From: Psychrobium sp. MM17-31
GTDB lineage: Bacteria > Pseudomonadota > Gammaproteobacteria > Enterobacterales > Psychrobiaceae
Assembly: GCF_022347785.1 (NCBI RefSeq)
Contig: NZ_JAKRGA010000001.1
Location: forward strand, 620,001 to 684,000
DNA length: 64,000 nucleotides
Reading direction: 5' to 3'
Shown here one piece after another: positions 45,906 to 55,972 of this stretch (positions are counted from its first letter, which is position 1; each line of letters begins with the position of its first letter). The translations under genes and the position numbers were made by a program. The notes beneath the pieces are model-generated. The model ran no database searches, was not told the origin of the DNA, and saw nothing but the letters and a program-made list of their open reading frames with translations.

Positions 45906-45933
45906 AAAAAACGCGCTGATAGCGCGTTTTTTT
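45906..45933. terminator. Bidirectional terminator after phoD
   Basis: ACGCGCT (45911-45917) pairs with AGCGCGT (45921-45927), flanked by AAAAA and TTTTTT, so it works for phoD and for the minus-strand small gene. Confidence 0.92.
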
Positions 45934-45970
45934 ATGGGCAAAGTTCACAAGCTAGCCACGTTGAATATAG

Positions 45971-46204
45971 TCAAGCATCAACAAACTGTTGTGGTATTTC
46001 TCGCTGATAGCAGTCAATGGCATACTGCACAACGTTTAATAGCACCTCTTTTCTATGCAAAGTAACCTCATGGGTTTGCTTGCAATCGTCTCTAAAAATC
46101 TCCTCCAATAGCAACTCACCTAAATAATAGAACTCTATTCCTATTCCGTCTCTGCCAGCAGAAATGTCACTAGCAATTATTATTTTTAAGTCCTTTAACT
46201 TCAT
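45971..46204 (-). CDS. Small hypothetical protein downstream of secA
   Basis: This 77-residue acidic protein has no signal peptide, no membrane helix and no motif I recognise. Its ATG follows GGA with 8-base spacing. The start codon lies about 10 bases past the T-run of the secA terminator hairpin, and the gene ends before a bidirectional terminator. Its expression probably depends on read-through from secA or a promoter within the hairpin region. It is likely real given its isolated position and complete flanking signals, but the function is unknown. Confidence 0.55.
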   Translation of the reverse strand: MKLKDLKIIIASDISAGRDGIGIEFYYLGELLLEEIFRDDCKQTHEVTLHRKEVLLNVVQYAIDCYQREIPQQFVDA

Positions 46205-46214
46205 CGCTTATTTC

Positions 46215-46255
46215 CATAAAAAATGCCAACGAGCAAAGCTGGTTGGCATTTTTAT
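46215..46255 (-). terminator. Terminator after secA
   Basis: AAATGCCAAC (46221-46230) pairs with GTTGGCATTT (46242-46251). AGC and GCT inside the loop extend the stem past one G-G mismatch. On the minus strand TTTTTT follows and then runs into the leader of the small gene. Confidence 0.88.
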
Positions 46256-46278
46256 TATTGCGTTATTAAACCGATAAT

Positions 46279-48990
46279 TTAGGTTAACTTACCACAACAC
46301 TGCTTGTATTTCTTACCTGAACCACAAGGACAAGGTTCGTTACGACCAACCTTATCAGTCTCGCGAATCACAGTCTGCTGGGCGTGTTGACCGTGGCTCT
46401 CGTCTTCTTCATGCGCGCTTGGGTGTTGGTATTCAAGCTCTGTCGCTTCTTGCTGACGACGCTGCTCTTCAACCGCATCTACATCTTCTTGTGTTTGCAC
46501 CTGAATCTTAGATAACAACACAATAACGTCGGTTTTTAGCGACTCTAGTAGATCTTGGAATAACTCAAATGACTCGCGTTTAAACTCTTGCTTAGGATTC
46601 TTTTGCGCGTAACCACGTAAGTGAATACCTTGACGCAAGTGATCCATCGCTGCAAGGTGATCTTTCCATAAACCGTCTAGGGTTTGTAGCATTACAGCTT
46701 TTTCAAACTGACGTAATACATCGCTACCAACCATTTGCTCTTTTAACTCGTAAGCTTGAGCGACAGTTTCTTGGATTTTCTCTACCAAGTTTTCTTCGTG
46801 CAGCTTATCGTCATCTTTTAGCATTTGGCCAATAGGCATTTCGATGAGGAAGTCTTCTTTAAGACGCTCTTCTAAGCCTTCAACATCCCATTGCTCTTCC
46901 AATGATTGGAAAGGAATGTATTGACGAATGGTCTTTTCAACAACATCACCGCGGATGTTATTGATTGTTGCAGACACATCAGCTTCATCCATTAACTCGT
47001 TGCGTTGCTCGTAAATTACCTTGCGTTGGTCATTGGCAACATCATCGTACTCAAGTAACTGCTTACGCATATCGAAGTTACGGCCTTCAACTTTGCGTTG
47101 TGCATTTTCAATAGCGCGGTTAACCCATGGATGCTCGATCGACTCACCGTATTCCATGCCAAGCTTTTTCATCATGCCTGTCATACGTTCAGAGGCGAAG
47201 ATACGCATTAAGCTATCTTCCATCGATAGGTAGAAACGCGATGCACCAGCATCACCTTGACGACCCGCACGACCACGTAATTGGTTATCGATACGACGAG
47301 ACTCATGACGCTCTGTACCAAGAATGTATAAACCACCAGCTTCTAGCACTTTGTCGTGCTGGATTTGCCATTGCTCTTTAATGTGAGCGATTTGCTTTTC
47401 AGTTGGCTCTTTCATGGCGTCAACTTGTGCTTGCCAGTTACCACCAAGCACGATATCAGTACCACGACCCGCCATGTTAGTTGCGATTGTTACGCGACCT
47501 GGCTCACCCGCTTTAGCGATGATTTCAGCTTCTTGTTGGTGGAACTTCGCATTAAGTACGCTATGTTCAATTTTTTCTTTCTTAAGTAAATCTGATAAAT
47601 ACTCTGACGATTCAATCGAAATCGTACCAACGAGCGACGGCTGGCCGCGCTCCTGACACGCTTTGATATCAACGATAATGGCTTCGTATTTTTCTTTAGC
47701 CGACATGAAAATCAAGTCAGCCATATCATTACGTACCATAGGACGGTTTGTTGGAATAACAACCGTATCTAAACCGTAAATGTGTTGGAACTCGAACGCT
47801 TCAGTATCAGCAGTACCCGTCATACCAGATAACTTCTCGTACAGACGGAAGTAGTTTTGGAAGGTAATAGATGCCAGCGTTTGGTTCTCGTTTTGAATCT
47901 CAACACCTTCAAGTGCTTCAACGGCTTGATGCAGACCTTCAGACCAACGACGACCTTCCATCGTACGACCTGTGTGCTCATCAACGATAATAACTTCGCC
48001 GTTTTTAACGATGTAATCAACGTCGCGCTCAAATAACACGTGGGCACGTAATGCTGCATTAACATGGTGTAATAAGCTGATGTTTGCTGCCGAGAATAAT
48101 GAATCGAACTCGCCCATTAGGCCGTGCTCTTGTAGCATTTCTTCAACGAAAACTTGACCAGTTTCAGTTAGATGAACTTGCTTAGATTTTTCGTCAACCG
48201 TGTAGTGACCGTCACCGGTGTACTCTTCGGTATCTTCTTTATCTTGCTTAGTTAGCTTAGGAATAAGCTCATTGATTTGACGGTATAGCTCAGAGCTATC
48301 TTCCGCGGCACCAGAAATGATTAGCGGTGTACGTGCTTCATCGATAAGAATTGAGTCAACCTCATCGATGATGGCGTAATGCAGTGGACGCTGTACGCGC
48401 TCTTGCGGTGAAAACGCCATGTTGTCACGTAAGTAATCGAAACCAAACTCGTTGTTTGTACCGTAGGTAATATCACAAGCATACGCCGCTTGTTTCTCTT
48501 CGTGCCCCATACCAGCAACACAAATACCCACTGACATGCCTAAGAATTCAAATAACGGGCGGTTGTTGTTTGCATCACGTGCCGCTAGGTAATCATTGAC
48601 GGTAATTACGTGAACACCTTTACCAGTTAAACCGTTAAGGTAAGCCGCAAGAGTTGCAGTTAATGTTTTACCTTCACCAGTACGCATCTCAGCGATACGA
48701 CCTGATTGCAGTACCATACCACCGATAAGCTGAACGTCGAAGTGGCGCATTTCAAATACACGCTTACTCGCTTCACGTACCACAGCAAAGGCTTCAGGTA
48801 GAATATCATCTAGGGTTTTACCCGCTTCTAGTTGCTCTTTGAAATAAGCAGTTTTTTGTTTTAGCTCGTCATCTGACAGAGCTTCAATTTCTTTTTCTAG
48901 TTCATTGACTAAGGCAACAACTTTACGCAACTTCTTGAGCGTACGGTCATTTTTGCTACCAAATACCGAAGTAAAAATCTTTGTTAACAT
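46279..48990 (-). CDS. secA: Preprotein translocase ATPase SecA
   Basis: SecA drives proteins through the SecYEG channel. The 903-residue length is normal. Visible are Walker A ([17 protein letters not shown], residues 102-118), [19 protein letters not shown], the helicase-type second domain ([19 protein letters not shown], and [10 protein letters not shown]), and the C-terminal zinc motif [18 protein letters not shown], which binds SecB. The usual secM gene is not in front; an M23 peptidase precedes it. The leader holds competing hairpins described separately. Only a poor ribosome site precedes the ATG. Confidence 0.98.
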   Translation of the reverse strand: MLTKIFTSVFGSKNDRTLKKLRKVVALVNELEKEIEALSDDELKQKTAYFKEQLEAGKTLDDILPEAFAVVREASKRVFEMRHFDVQLIGGMVLQSGRIAEMRTGEGKTLTATLAAYLNGLTGKGVHVITVNDYLAARDANNNRPLFEFLGMSVGICVAGMGHEEKQAAYACDITYGTNNEFGFDYLRDNMAFSPQERVQRPLHYAIIDEVDSILIDEARTPLIISGAAEDSSELYRQINELIPKLTKQDKEDTEEYTGDGHYTVDEKSKQVHLTETGQVFVEEMLQEHGLMGEFDSLFSAANISLLHHVNAALRAHVLFERDVDYIVKNGEVIIVDEHTGRTMEGRRWSEGLHQAVEALEGVEIQNENQTLASITFQNYFRLYEKLSGMTGTADTEAFEFQHIYGLDTVVIPTNRPMVRNDMADLIFMSAKEKYEAIIVDIKACQERGQPSLVGTISIESSEYLSDLLKKEKIEHSVLNAKFHQQEAEIIAKAGEPGRVTIATNMAGRGTDIVLGGNWQAQVDAMKEPTEKQIAHIKEQWQIQHDKVLEAGGLYILGTERHESRRIDNQLRGRAGRQGDAGASRFYLSMEDSLMRIFASERMTGMMKKLGMEYGESIEHPWVNRAIENAQRKVEGRNFDMRKQLLEYDDVANDQRKVIYEQRNELMDEADVSATINNIRGDVVEKTIRQYIPFQSLEEQWDVEGLEERLKEDFLIEMPIGQMLKDDDKLHEENLVEKIQETVAQAYELKEQMVGSDVLRQFEKAVMLQTLDGLWKDHLAAMDHLRQGIHLRGYAQKNPKQEFKRESFELFQDLLESLKTDVIVLLSKIQVQTQEDVDAVEEQRRQQEATELEYQHPSAHEEDESHGQHAQQTVIRETDKVGRNEPCPCGSGKKYKQCCGKLT

Positions 48991-48993
48991 CTA

Positions 48994-49041
48994 ATTGGCC
49001 ATTTATTTTTATTGATTGGCGATTGACGTGCACTGCCAATC
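48994..49041 (-). promoter_or_regulatory. secA leader with competing stem-loops
   Basis: Reading the minus strand, GATTGGC (49041-49035) pairs perfectly with GCCAATC (49020-49014). It can instead pair over six bases with GGCCAAT (49000-48994), which ends 3 bases before the secA ATG. The two pairings exclude each other, and the second would cover the translation start region. This is read from sequence only; no folding energy was computed. Confidence 0.4.
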
Positions 49042-49270
49042 TTTTTCTTGAAAATTTCGCCGCTTATTATTATTGATTTCAGCAAGATAAGATAGCCCTA
49101 TTTACCCTCTGATAAGGGAAATTTTGGCTTATTTCCGATCCGTCGAAATTAAATCAATTTAACAGCACCTGTGTACAAGACATGGGGACGATAGTTTAAA
49201 GTTCAATCCCTAGTGAAAATAAAGATCCTCACTTGTAATAAACACTGAGTTTTAGCTTTGCCATAAACGC

Positions 49271-49296
49271 AAAAAAGCCGCTGTTGCAGCGGCTTT
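49271..49296 (-). terminator. Terminator after M23 peptidase gene
   Basis: GCCGCTG (49277-49283) pairs with CAGCGGC (49287-49293) around TTG, followed on the minus strand by TTTTTT. It separates the peptidase gene from secA. Confidence 0.9.
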
Positions 49297-49313
49297 ATGG
49301 GAGTATTTCAGCT

Positions 49314-50243
49314 TTATCGATAAATATATTTTCGCGGATTAACCTGTTTATCTTTACTGAGCACTTCATAGTGAACATGAGCGCCTGTAGAACGGCCAGT
49401 ATTGCCCATCAGTGCAATGATCTCTCCTTTAGATACCACATCACCAACGTTTACTTTGAGCTCTTTAGCGTGGGCGTAGCGCGTTTTGAGGCCAGCGCCG
49501 TGATCGATTTCAACGAGTAGCCCGTAACCGTAACGCTTGCCAGACCAAGTAACTACGCCAGCGCCTGTCGCCATCACATCATCGCCATCTTTCCCAGCAA
49601 AATCGACGCCCTTGTGCATCGCTAACTTGCCGTTAAATGGATCGTTTCGCATGCCGTATAACGATGACATCCAGCCGCGTTTAATTGGACGACCTGATAT
49701 GCGACTGTCTTCGTGGATTTCGTGATTAAGCATCACAGTTTCAAGCAAATCCAATTGCTCTTGCTGCGAATCTAAATGGCCAACCATCGCATCCATTTGC
49801 ATCAACAATGCAGAAAGCTCGCTACTTTGCTCAACCCCAGAATACTGTTCAGGACCACCAACAGCAGGTAACTGTGCAAAATTAAACTCACTGTAATCTG
49901 CTGACTTTGCCAAGCGCTCCCCCAGCGCATCGATGCGATTCATACGTGCAGTGAGTGTTCCCATGCGCTGAGCAAGAACTGATAATTGCGCCGTCGTTTG
50001 TGATTTCAAGGTTTCTACTTGCGCTTGTTGCATCGCAAGATGCTCACTTTTGTCTTTAATCGCTTGGCTGGTTAGCGTCGGAGTTACATAGTGTTGATAA
50101 GTAAAGTATGCAGAAGCGCCAATAACTCCCAATTGCAAAACAGCGAAGGCCATTATTTTTTTCGGGCTAAAAAACGTTTTAGAATTAGAAGAACTCGCCA
50201 TTGAATTAGTTTGGTTGGACGAATCAAAACTTGTTACACTCAT
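49314..50243 (-). CDS. M23-family murein peptidase, membrane-anchored
   Basis: This 309-residue protein has an N-terminal membrane helix (about residues 31-50) and coiled-coil stretches (about 60-170). A C-terminal LytM/M23 domain follows (about 200-305). The zinc ligands are present: HKGVDF (His and Asp) and HVHYE, with the glycine-rich barrel between them. It should be an active endopeptidase that cuts peptidoglycan cross-links on the periplasmic side. The ATG has GAGAG ahead of it. It is divergent from dciA across only 27 bases. Its position between lpxC and secA recurs in Alteromonadales, where secM is absent (from general knowledge). Confidence 0.92.
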   Translation of the reverse strand: MSVTSFDSSNQTNSMASSSNSKTFFSPKKIMAFAVLQLGVIGASAYFTYQHYVTPTLTSQAIKDKSEHLAMQQAQVETLKSQTTAQLSVLAQRMGTLTARMNRIDALGERLAKSADYSEFNFAQLPAVGGPEQYSGVEQSSELSALLMQMDAMVGHLDSQQEQLDLLETVMLNHEIHEDSRISGRPIKRGWMSSLYGMRNDPFNGKLAMHKGVDFAGKDGDDVMATGAGVVTWSGKRYGYGLLVEIDHGAGLKTRYAHAKELKVNVGDVVSKGEIIALMGNTGRSTGAHVHYEVLSKDKQVNPRKYIYR

Positions 50244-50270
50244 ACTTACTCTCTTTAGTTCTAAGCGCTT

Positions 50271-50723
50271 ATGAAATCACGCCATACTCCAGACTCACTA
50301 CAAGATGTTTTGACAGCTAAGTCGGGTAAGCTGGCAAAAATACAACAAAAAGCAGGTCAATTACAAGTTATTAACCAATTTTTAACAACCGAGCTAATTC
50401 CCGGCAGTGAAGAATATTGCCGTGTCGCTAATTTACGCCAAGGCGTATTAGTGATTGAGGTTGCATCCGGCGTTTGGAAAACACGCCTGATGCAATTGAG
50501 TCAATCGATTTTAATGCAAATGCAGCAAAGCATATCGCCTGCATTACACTCGGTTGAATTAGTGGTAAATCCCGAGTTATTCAACGACAAACCAGCCGAG
50601 CCAAAACCAAACTCTCGCAAGATATCTGCTGAAACAGCAGAGCACCTTACTGCGTTAGCGCAAAGTGCTCCACCTGAGCTCGCAGCGACGCTAACAAGGT
50701 TGGCTAAACTTTCAAAGCGCTAA
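50271..50723 (+). CDS. dciA: DciA (DUF721), replicative helicase loader
   Basis: DciA helps load the helicase DnaB in bacteria that lack DnaC or DnaI. This 150-residue protein has the DUF721 domain (about residues 10-110, with ELIPGSEEYCRVANLRQGVLVIEVASGVWKTRL-type segments). A short Pro/Lys/Ala-rich C-terminal part follows, as in other gammaproteobacterial DciA proteins. The ribosome site is weak (TAAG). It is followed by a strong bidirectional terminator shared with lpxC. Confidence 0.88.
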   Translation: MKSRHTPDSLQDVLTAKSGKLAKIQQKAGQLQVINQFLTTELIPGSEEYCRVANLRQGVLVIEVASGVWKTRLMQLSQSILMQMQQSISPALHSVELVVNPELFNDKPAEPKPNSRKISAETAEHLTALAQSAPPELAATLTRLAKLSKR

Positions 50724-50726
50724 AAC

Positions 50727-50756
50727 AAAAATGACCGCCTAAGCGGTCATTTTTTT
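50727..50756. terminator. Bidirectional terminator between dciA and lpxC
   Basis: ATGACCGC (50731-50738) pairs with GCGGTCAT (50743-50750) around CTAA, flanked by A-rich and TTTTTT sequence. It ends both dciA (plus) and lpxC (minus). Confidence 0.93.
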
Positions 50757-50768
50757 AATTTCAATAAG

Positions 50769-51686
50769 TTAGGCAGTAACTAAATTCGTCTCGCCATAAC
50801 AAATTGGTGACGTTTCTTCTTCTTCGAAGGTTACCATTTCAAAACAATCTTGCTGAGCTAACATTTCGCGCACCAACATGTTGTTAATGGCATGCCCTGC
50901 TTTGAAAGCACGGAACTCACCAATGATACTGTAACCCGCTAAATAAAGATCGCCGATTGCATCTAACACCTTGTGTTTCACAAACTCATCATCGACACGT
51001 AAACCATCAGGGTTTAATACGCGATATTCATCAAGTACTACTGCGTTTTCCATGCTGCCACCTAGCGCTAGGTTGTTAGCACGCAATAACTCGATATCAC
51101 TCATAAAACCGAAGGTACGAGCACGAGAGATTTCACGAACGAATGATGCTTTAGTGAAATCCATTGTTAGATGTTGCTTAGTATTGCTGATCTCAGGATG
51201 TGCAAAATCGATAGCGTAGTCGACTTTAAATCCGTCATAAGGAACGAATTCTGCCCACTTGTCGCCATCTTCAATTCGAATCGGTTTCTTAATTCGAATA
51301 AAGCGCTTAGGAGAGTTTTGCTCTTGCACACCAGCTGATTGCAATAAGAATACAAACGGACTCGCACTGCCATCCATAATTGGAATTTCAGGTGCATCTA
51401 CCTCGATGATTGCATTGTCGATACCAAAAGCAGCCAGCGCTGAAGAGATATGCTCTACAGTCGAAATCTTATGGCCAGCATCGTCAATTAGACAGGTACA
51501 CAGGGTAGTTTCACGCACTAACATGCCATCACCTGGAATGTCGACGTGTGGTGTTAAATCGGTGCGACGATAAATAATACCCGTATTTACCGGAGCAGGT
51601 TTAATCACTAGAGAAACTTTTTCGCCAGAGTGTAAGCCTACGCCAACGGCGTCGATTTCTTTACCTAATGTTCTTTGCTTAATCAT
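50769..51686 (-). CDS. lpxC: UDP-3-O-acyl-N-acetylglucosamine deacetylase
   Basis: LpxC catalyses the committed step of lipid A synthesis. The 305 residues include [41 protein letters not shown] with the first zinc His, IMDGSASPF, and [14 protein letters not shown] (zinc His and Asp) followed by KAGHAINN, with the catalytic His. The C-terminal tail ([19 protein letters not shown]) may be a degradation signal, as in E. coli, though it is different in sequence. It lies 155 bases downstream of ftsZ with its own leader. Confidence 0.98.
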   Translation of the reverse strand: MIKQRTLGKEIDAVGVGLHSGEKVSLVIKPAPVNTGIIYRRTDLTPHVDIPGDGMLVRETTLCTCLIDDAGHKISTVEHISSALAAFGIDNAIIEVDAPEIPIMDGSASPFVFLLQSAGVQEQNSPKRFIRIKKPIRIEDGDKWAEFVPYDGFKVDYAIDFAHPEISNTKQHLTMDFTKASFVREISRARTFGFMSDIELLRANNLALGGSMENAVVLDEYRVLNPDGLRVDDEFVKHKVLDAIGDLYLAGYSIIGEFRAFKAGHAINNMLVREMLAQQDCFEMVTFEEEETSPICYGETNLVTA

Positions 51687-51841
51687 AAATTAGCAACCCC
51701 TATCTGATGTCAATCATCTACAACGGCGGGCATTCTATCATGAAACAAGCCATTCAAACAATTGTGTGAATTTAGCAATGTTTCAGACAGTGAGCTCACC
51801 GACAGTTTTCGTACTATCGCGATCTTTAACTTAACGACAGA

Positions 51842-52996
51842 TTAATCAGCTTGTTTACGTAAAAACGCTGGAATATCTAAGTACTCTAATCCACCGTTAT
51901 TAGTGCTTTGTGGTTGACTGTTAACGGCCGCAGCCATGCTGTCTTCTTCTGCCGCAGGTTCGATTGTCGCCGTTTTTGGCGCAGCTGGGTTAACCATAGT
52001 CGTTTCTTCTGGCTTCACTAGCTTAATATCAGGCTGAGCTTCAGCGCCGATCCCCGTTGCAACAACAGTTACACGTAGCTCGTCTGTCATATCAGGGTCA
52101 ATTACCGCACCAACAACAACAGTAGCGTTTTCTGATGCGAAGCCTTTAACCGCGTTACCAACAGTTTCAAACTCATCAATGCTAATATCCATACCCGCAG
52201 TGATATTAACAAGAATACCGCGCGCGCCAGCAAGGTCGATGTCTTCAAGAAGTGGACTAGAAATCGCAAGCTCAGCCGCTTCATCAGCACGCTCGTCACC
52301 ACTAGCAATACCAGTACCCATCATCGCAGTACCCATTTCCGCCATAACTGTTTTAACGTCGGCGAAATCCACGTTGATTAAACCAGAACGGGTAATTAGC
52401 TCTGCAATACCTTGTACCGCACCTAGTAATACGTTATTTGCTTCTTCAAACGCTTGTAGTAGACCTGTGCCTTTACCTAAAACTTTCAGTAGCTTGTCGT
52501 TTGGAATAGTGATTAACGAATCAACGCTCTCGCTTAGCATAGTGATACCTTGCTCGGCGTAGTTAAGACGTTTTTTACCTTCGAAGTTAAACGGCTTAGT
52601 AACAACAGCAACAGTTAAGATGCCCATCTCTTTCGCTACTTCAGCAACGATAGGCGCAGCACCTGTACCTGTACCACCGCCCATACCAGCAGCGATAAAT
52701 ACCATGTCAGCACCTTCAAGCGCTGCCATGATGGCTTCTTTATCTTCGATAGCAGCTTCACGACCAACCTGTGGGTTAGCGCCAGCACCAAGACCTTTAG
52801 TGGTACCTTTACCAATTTGAATGGTGCTTTCAGCAGACGAGTTACGCAATGCTTGAGCATCGGTATTCGCTACAATAAACTCTACACCTTCAATAGTTTT
52901 CTTCACCATGTGCTCGATAGCGTTACCGCCACCACCGCCAACACCGATGACCTTTATGACCGCTTCTTCAGCGTGATCTGACATTAATTCAAACAT
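51842..52996 (-). CDS. ftsZ: Cell division GTPase FtsZ
   Basis: FtsZ polymerises into the division ring. The 384-residue protein has the N-terminal GTPase domain with the tubulin signature GMGGGTGTGAAP, plus GGGGGNAIEHMV and NTDAQALRNS. A variable linker (about residues 320-370) and the C-terminal peptide LDIPAFLRKQAD, which binds FtsA and ZipA, follow. The ribosome site (GGAGAGA) is good. It ends the dcw run and is separated from ftsA by 49 bases. Confidence 0.98.
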   Translation of the reverse strand: MFELMSDHAEEAVIKVIGVGGGGGNAIEHMVKKTIEGVEFIVANTDAQALRNSSAESTIQIGKGTTKGLGAGANPQVGREAAIEDKEAIMAALEGADMVFIAAGMGGGTGTGAAPIVAEVAKEMGILTVAVVTKPFNFEGKKRLNYAEQGITMLSESVDSLITIPNDKLLKVLGKGTGLLQAFEEANNVLLGAVQGIAELITRSGLINVDFADVKTVMAEMGTAMMGTGIASGDERADEAAELAISSPLLEDIDLAGARGILVNITAGMDISIDEFETVGNAVKGFASENATVVVGAVIDPDMTDELRVTVVATGIGAEAQPDIKLVKPEETTMVNPAAPKTATIEPAAEEDSMAAAVNSQPQSTNNGGLEYLDIPAFLRKQAD

Positions 52997-53045
52997 AATT
53001 TCTCTCCGTTGCGCTTAATGAACAAACTCTAATAACGGGTAACTA

Positions 53046-54278
53046 TTAGAACTCGCCTTTTATCCAATTTTTAATGCGGCTGATAAAACTAACTCCGCTA
53101 TTTTGTGTCTCTTCGTTACGTGCGCTTTCACGCATGATGCTGCCAAACTTCAATAAACCGACGCCGGCGGCATAACTCGGATCTTGCACGTAATCACTTA
53201 ATCCTTTGACAGGAGTCGGGCTTGCTAGTCTTACCGGCATACCAAAACAGGCCTCAGCAAACTCAACTGCTCCCTCAATTTTCGCAGCTGCGCCTGTTAG
53301 GACGATACCTGCGGCAATCTGGTCACTAAAACCAGCTTGCGTTAATTCATTTAATATAAGCTCATAAAGCTCTTGATAACGCGGCTCTACAACTTCTGCC
53401 AAGGTATGACGCGACATAGTGCGCGTTGGACGACCGCCAACCGATGGCACTTCGATATTGTCTTCTTGCCCTACCATTTGACTTAGCGCACAGGCGTGAC
53501 CAATTTTGATATCTTCAGCATGTGACAGCGGCGTTCTAAAAATCTTGGCGATATCAGAGGTTACTTGTGAACCAGCCACTGGAATAACCGCGCTATGGCG
53601 CAGTGAGCCATTGGTATATACCGCAATATCCATAGTGCCGCCGCCCATATCGACTAAACAAACACCTAAATCTTTTTCATCTTCGGTTAACACGCTATAA
53701 CTCGAGGCGATGGCTGAAAACACTAGTTCATCAACTTTTAAACCACAGCGCTGCACACATTTCTCAATGTTCTTCGCCATATCGCTAGCACAAGTAACCA
53801 TGTGCACCTGGGCTTCCATACGCATGCCCGACATGCCAATTGGCGATTTAATGCCTTCTTGCACGTCAATGGCGTATTCGGTTGGCATCACATGAAGAAT
53901 ACGGCGATCATCCGAAATCTTCACCGAACGCGCAGTGTGAATAACACTATCCACGTCGTATTGGGTAACTTCTTCATCGTTAATCGACACCATGCCCTTT
54001 TCATTTTGACAGGCGATGTGTTTACCAGAAATACTCAAGTTAACCGATGTGACTTGGCAATCAGCCATCAGCTCAGCTTCGTCAAGTGCGCGTTGCACCG
54101 CTTTAACAACAGAATCGAGATCATTTACGCCAGCCTTCTCCATCCCTTTGGATTTTTGGCTACCAATACCAACAATACTAAGATCGCCATCGGCTAAAAT
54201 TTCTCCGATAATCACCGCGACTTTTGATGTTCCGATATCTAATCCAACGATTAGATCTCTTTCATTAGCCTTGCTCAT
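53046..54278 (-). CDS. ftsA: Cell division protein FtsA
   Basis: FtsA is an actin-like ATPase that tethers FtsZ to the membrane. The 410 residues show the phosphate-1 motif LIVGLDIGTSKVAVIIGE, the phosphate-2 motif LVDMGGGTMDIAVY, and a C-terminal amphipathic helix (FISRIKNWIKGEF). Its start overlaps the end of ftsQ by 14 bases. Confidence 0.98.
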   Translation of the reverse strand: MSKANERDLIVGLDIGTSKVAVIIGEILADGDLSIVGIGSQKSKGMEKAGVNDLDSVVKAVQRALDEAELMADCQVTSVNLSISGKHIACQNEKGMVSINDEEVTQYDVDSVIHTARSVKISDDRRILHVMPTEYAIDVQEGIKSPIGMSGMRMEAQVHMVTCASDMAKNIEKCVQRCGLKVDELVFSAIASSYSVLTEDEKDLGVCLVDMGGGTMDIAVYTNGSLRHSAVIPVAGSQVTSDIAKIFRTPLSHAEDIKIGHACALSQMVGQEDNIEVPSVGGRPTRTMSRHTLAEVVEPRYQELYELILNELTQAGFSDQIAAGIVLTGAAAKIEGAVEFAEACFGMPVRLASPTPVKGLSDYVQDPSYAAGVGLLKFGSIMRESARNEETQNSGVSFISRIKNWIKGEF

Positions 54279-55050
54279 TGTTGGCTGTATCTCCTAGCTG
54301 TTTTTTCCAATTGACGGCAAATCCCGCGTCATAACGCAAATCGACATAATCGATATCTTTACCGTGAGGTAAAACGTGTTTATAAACTTTTAAAAAACGT
54401 TCCATTCTTACGTTTCTTATTACATCGTTGCCGCGCCCTAGTACCAGTACACTACCGTTACCTAACGTGACGCTCCACGATTGACGAGGGGTAAGTGCAA
54501 TATCACTTAGCGTTAATCCCTCGCCGTCTAACAACGGCCACAGTGCGCGATAACCCGTTAACACTTGCTTTGACGTATCATCTGGGCCCGAAAAATGCGG
54601 TAACCACTGGTTAATGCGGTCAACAGGTGCGCTAAACACTTCACCCTTGTCATTTAATAATTGTTCGTCGTTCCAATAGGCTACTGGCACTTGATCAGTT
54701 ACATGAATAATCAAGCCGTTTGGCCACTGGCGACGCACTGCAACACGTTTTATCCAAGGTATTTCTTGGAGCCGTTGCTGTACATCTTTTACGTTAAGAG
54801 AGAAAAAACTTTCGCTTTCGCTTAGCTCCCATAACGCCTGATGAATTTCTAGGTCGCTACTATACGGCCTTGTCCCTATAATTTGTAGTGTTGATACGGG
54901 CATATCTTGCGCATTCATCATTTTCTCGGTCATTTTATGACCCAAATAGACGATAAAGCCGATAACTAACACAAAAAACAACACCCCACTCCAATAGGCG
55001 TGATCGAGTTGCTTAAATTTTTGCCAGCGTGTTAGTTGCCCTTTACTCAC
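54265..55050 (-). CDS. ftsQ: Cell division protein FtsQ
   Basis: FtsQ links early and late divisome proteins and binds FtsL and FtsB. The 261-residue bitopic protein has a short cytosolic head, one membrane helix (about residues 19-38), a POTRA domain (about 50-120, LQIIGTRPYSSDLEIHQAL) and the FtsQ beta domain. It starts 4 bases after the ddl stop. Confidence 0.95.
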   Translation of the reverse strand: MSKGQLTRWQKFKQLDHAYWSGVLFFVLVIGFIVYLGHKMTEKMMNAQDMPVSTLQIIGTRPYSSDLEIHQALWELSESESFFSLNVKDVQQRLQEIPWIKRVAVRRQWPNGLIIHVTDQVPVAYWNDEQLLNDKGEVFSAPVDRINQWLPHFSGPDDTSKQVLTGYRALWPLLDGEGLTLSDIALTPRQSWSVTLGNGSVLVLGRGNDVIRNVRMERFLKVYKHVLPHGKDIDYVDLRYDAGFAVNWKKQLGDTANNEQG

Positions 55051-55054
55051 AACG

Positions 55055-55972
55055 TTACTTCACCAGTGTCTGTTTTAAAATTTCCATCACGAGCTCATTA
55101 AAGCTAAATCCAGCAACCTTAGCCGCTTTAGGTACCAAGCTCGAAGTCGTCATGCCTGGAACAGTATTGACTTCCAGCAAATACCATTGACCATCACTGC
55201 CACGCATAAAATCAACGCGTCCCCAGCCTTTTGTATTTACACTGTTAAAGGCTCTTAAAGCGATTTGACCAAGTTCAGCTTCTTCCTCTTGAGATAAACC
55301 ACAAGGACAATGATACTCAGTAGTGCTCGACTGATATTTCGCTTGATAGTCGTAAAAATCGTTCGGCGTCGTCATGTGAATCGCTGGTAGTGCTTTATCA
55401 CCTAAAATTGCGACTGTGTATTCACCACCGTCAATCCATTGTTCAATTAAAATCTCGCGATCAAATTCACTAGCGGCGTCAATCGCGCTTTTTAAATCCT
55501 CAGCGTTATCGACTTTCGCCATGCCGATGCTCGAACCTTCATTAGCAGGTTTAACCATCACCACGCCACCGAGTTCATTAAGAACCGCCTGATAATCAGT
55601 TGATTGAGTTGACTCCACTACCGCAAACTTCGCGGTTGGCAAACCAAGCGAACACCAAATCTGCTTAGTTTTAATTTTATCCATCGCCAGTGCGGCACCC
55701 AATACACCAGAGCCTGTGTAAGGAATGTCTAAAAATTCTAGCGCCCCTTGCAACGTACCATCTTCGCCACCACGGCCGTGCAACACATTAAACACACGCT
55801 CGAAGCCCTGCGTTTTTAATTCACTCAATGGGGTATCTTTTGGATCAAACGCATGTGCATCTACCCCGTTGGCTAACAGGCCGTCTAGTACTGCCTGCCC
55901 TGACATAAGCGAGATTTCACGCTCTGCGCTATTGCCACCAAACATAACGGCTACTTTACCAAACTCAGCCAT
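55055..55972 (-). CDS. ddl: D-alanine-D-alanine ligase
   Basis: Ddl joins two D-alanines for the peptidoglycan pentapeptide. The 305 residues include VAVMFGGNSAEREISLMSGQ, HGRGGEDGTLQGALE, TGSGVLGAALAMDK, VKPANEGSSIGM and VDFMRGSDGQWYLLEVNTVPGMTTSS, all typical of DdlB. Its start overlaps the murC stop by one base. Confidence 0.97.
   Translation of the reverse strand: MAEFGKVAVMFGGNSAEREISLMSGQAVLDGLLANGVDAHAFDPKDTPLSELKTQGFERVFNVLHGRGGEDGTLQGALEFLDIPYTGSGVLGAALAMDKIKTKQIWCSLGLPTAKFAVVESTQSTDYQAVLNELGGVVMVKPANEGSSIGMAKVDNAEDLKSAIDAASEFDREILIEQWIDGGEYTVAILGDKALPAIHMTTPNDFYDYQAKYQSSTTEYHCPCGLSQEEEAELGQIALRAFNSVNTKGWGRVDFMRGSDGQWYLLEVNTVPGMTTSSLVPKAAKVAGFSFNELVMEILKQTLVK

Larger units (their letters stand above)
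48991..49313. other. Gene-free spacer between M23 peptidase gene and secA
   Basis: No gene, and in particular no SecM-like frame with a FXXXXWIXXXXGIRAGP arrest motif, was recognised here. The stretch holds the secA promoter and leader and, at its right end, the terminator of the M23 peptidase gene. Confidence 0.6.

Noticed and set aside
48991-49313. A secM gene in the spacer before secA.
   Set aside because: No frame with a signal peptide and arrest motif was found in the expected orientation.
54016-54297. Long plus-strand frames opposite ftsA and ftsQ.
   Set aside because: They have no ribosome site or family match and overlap essential genes throughout.
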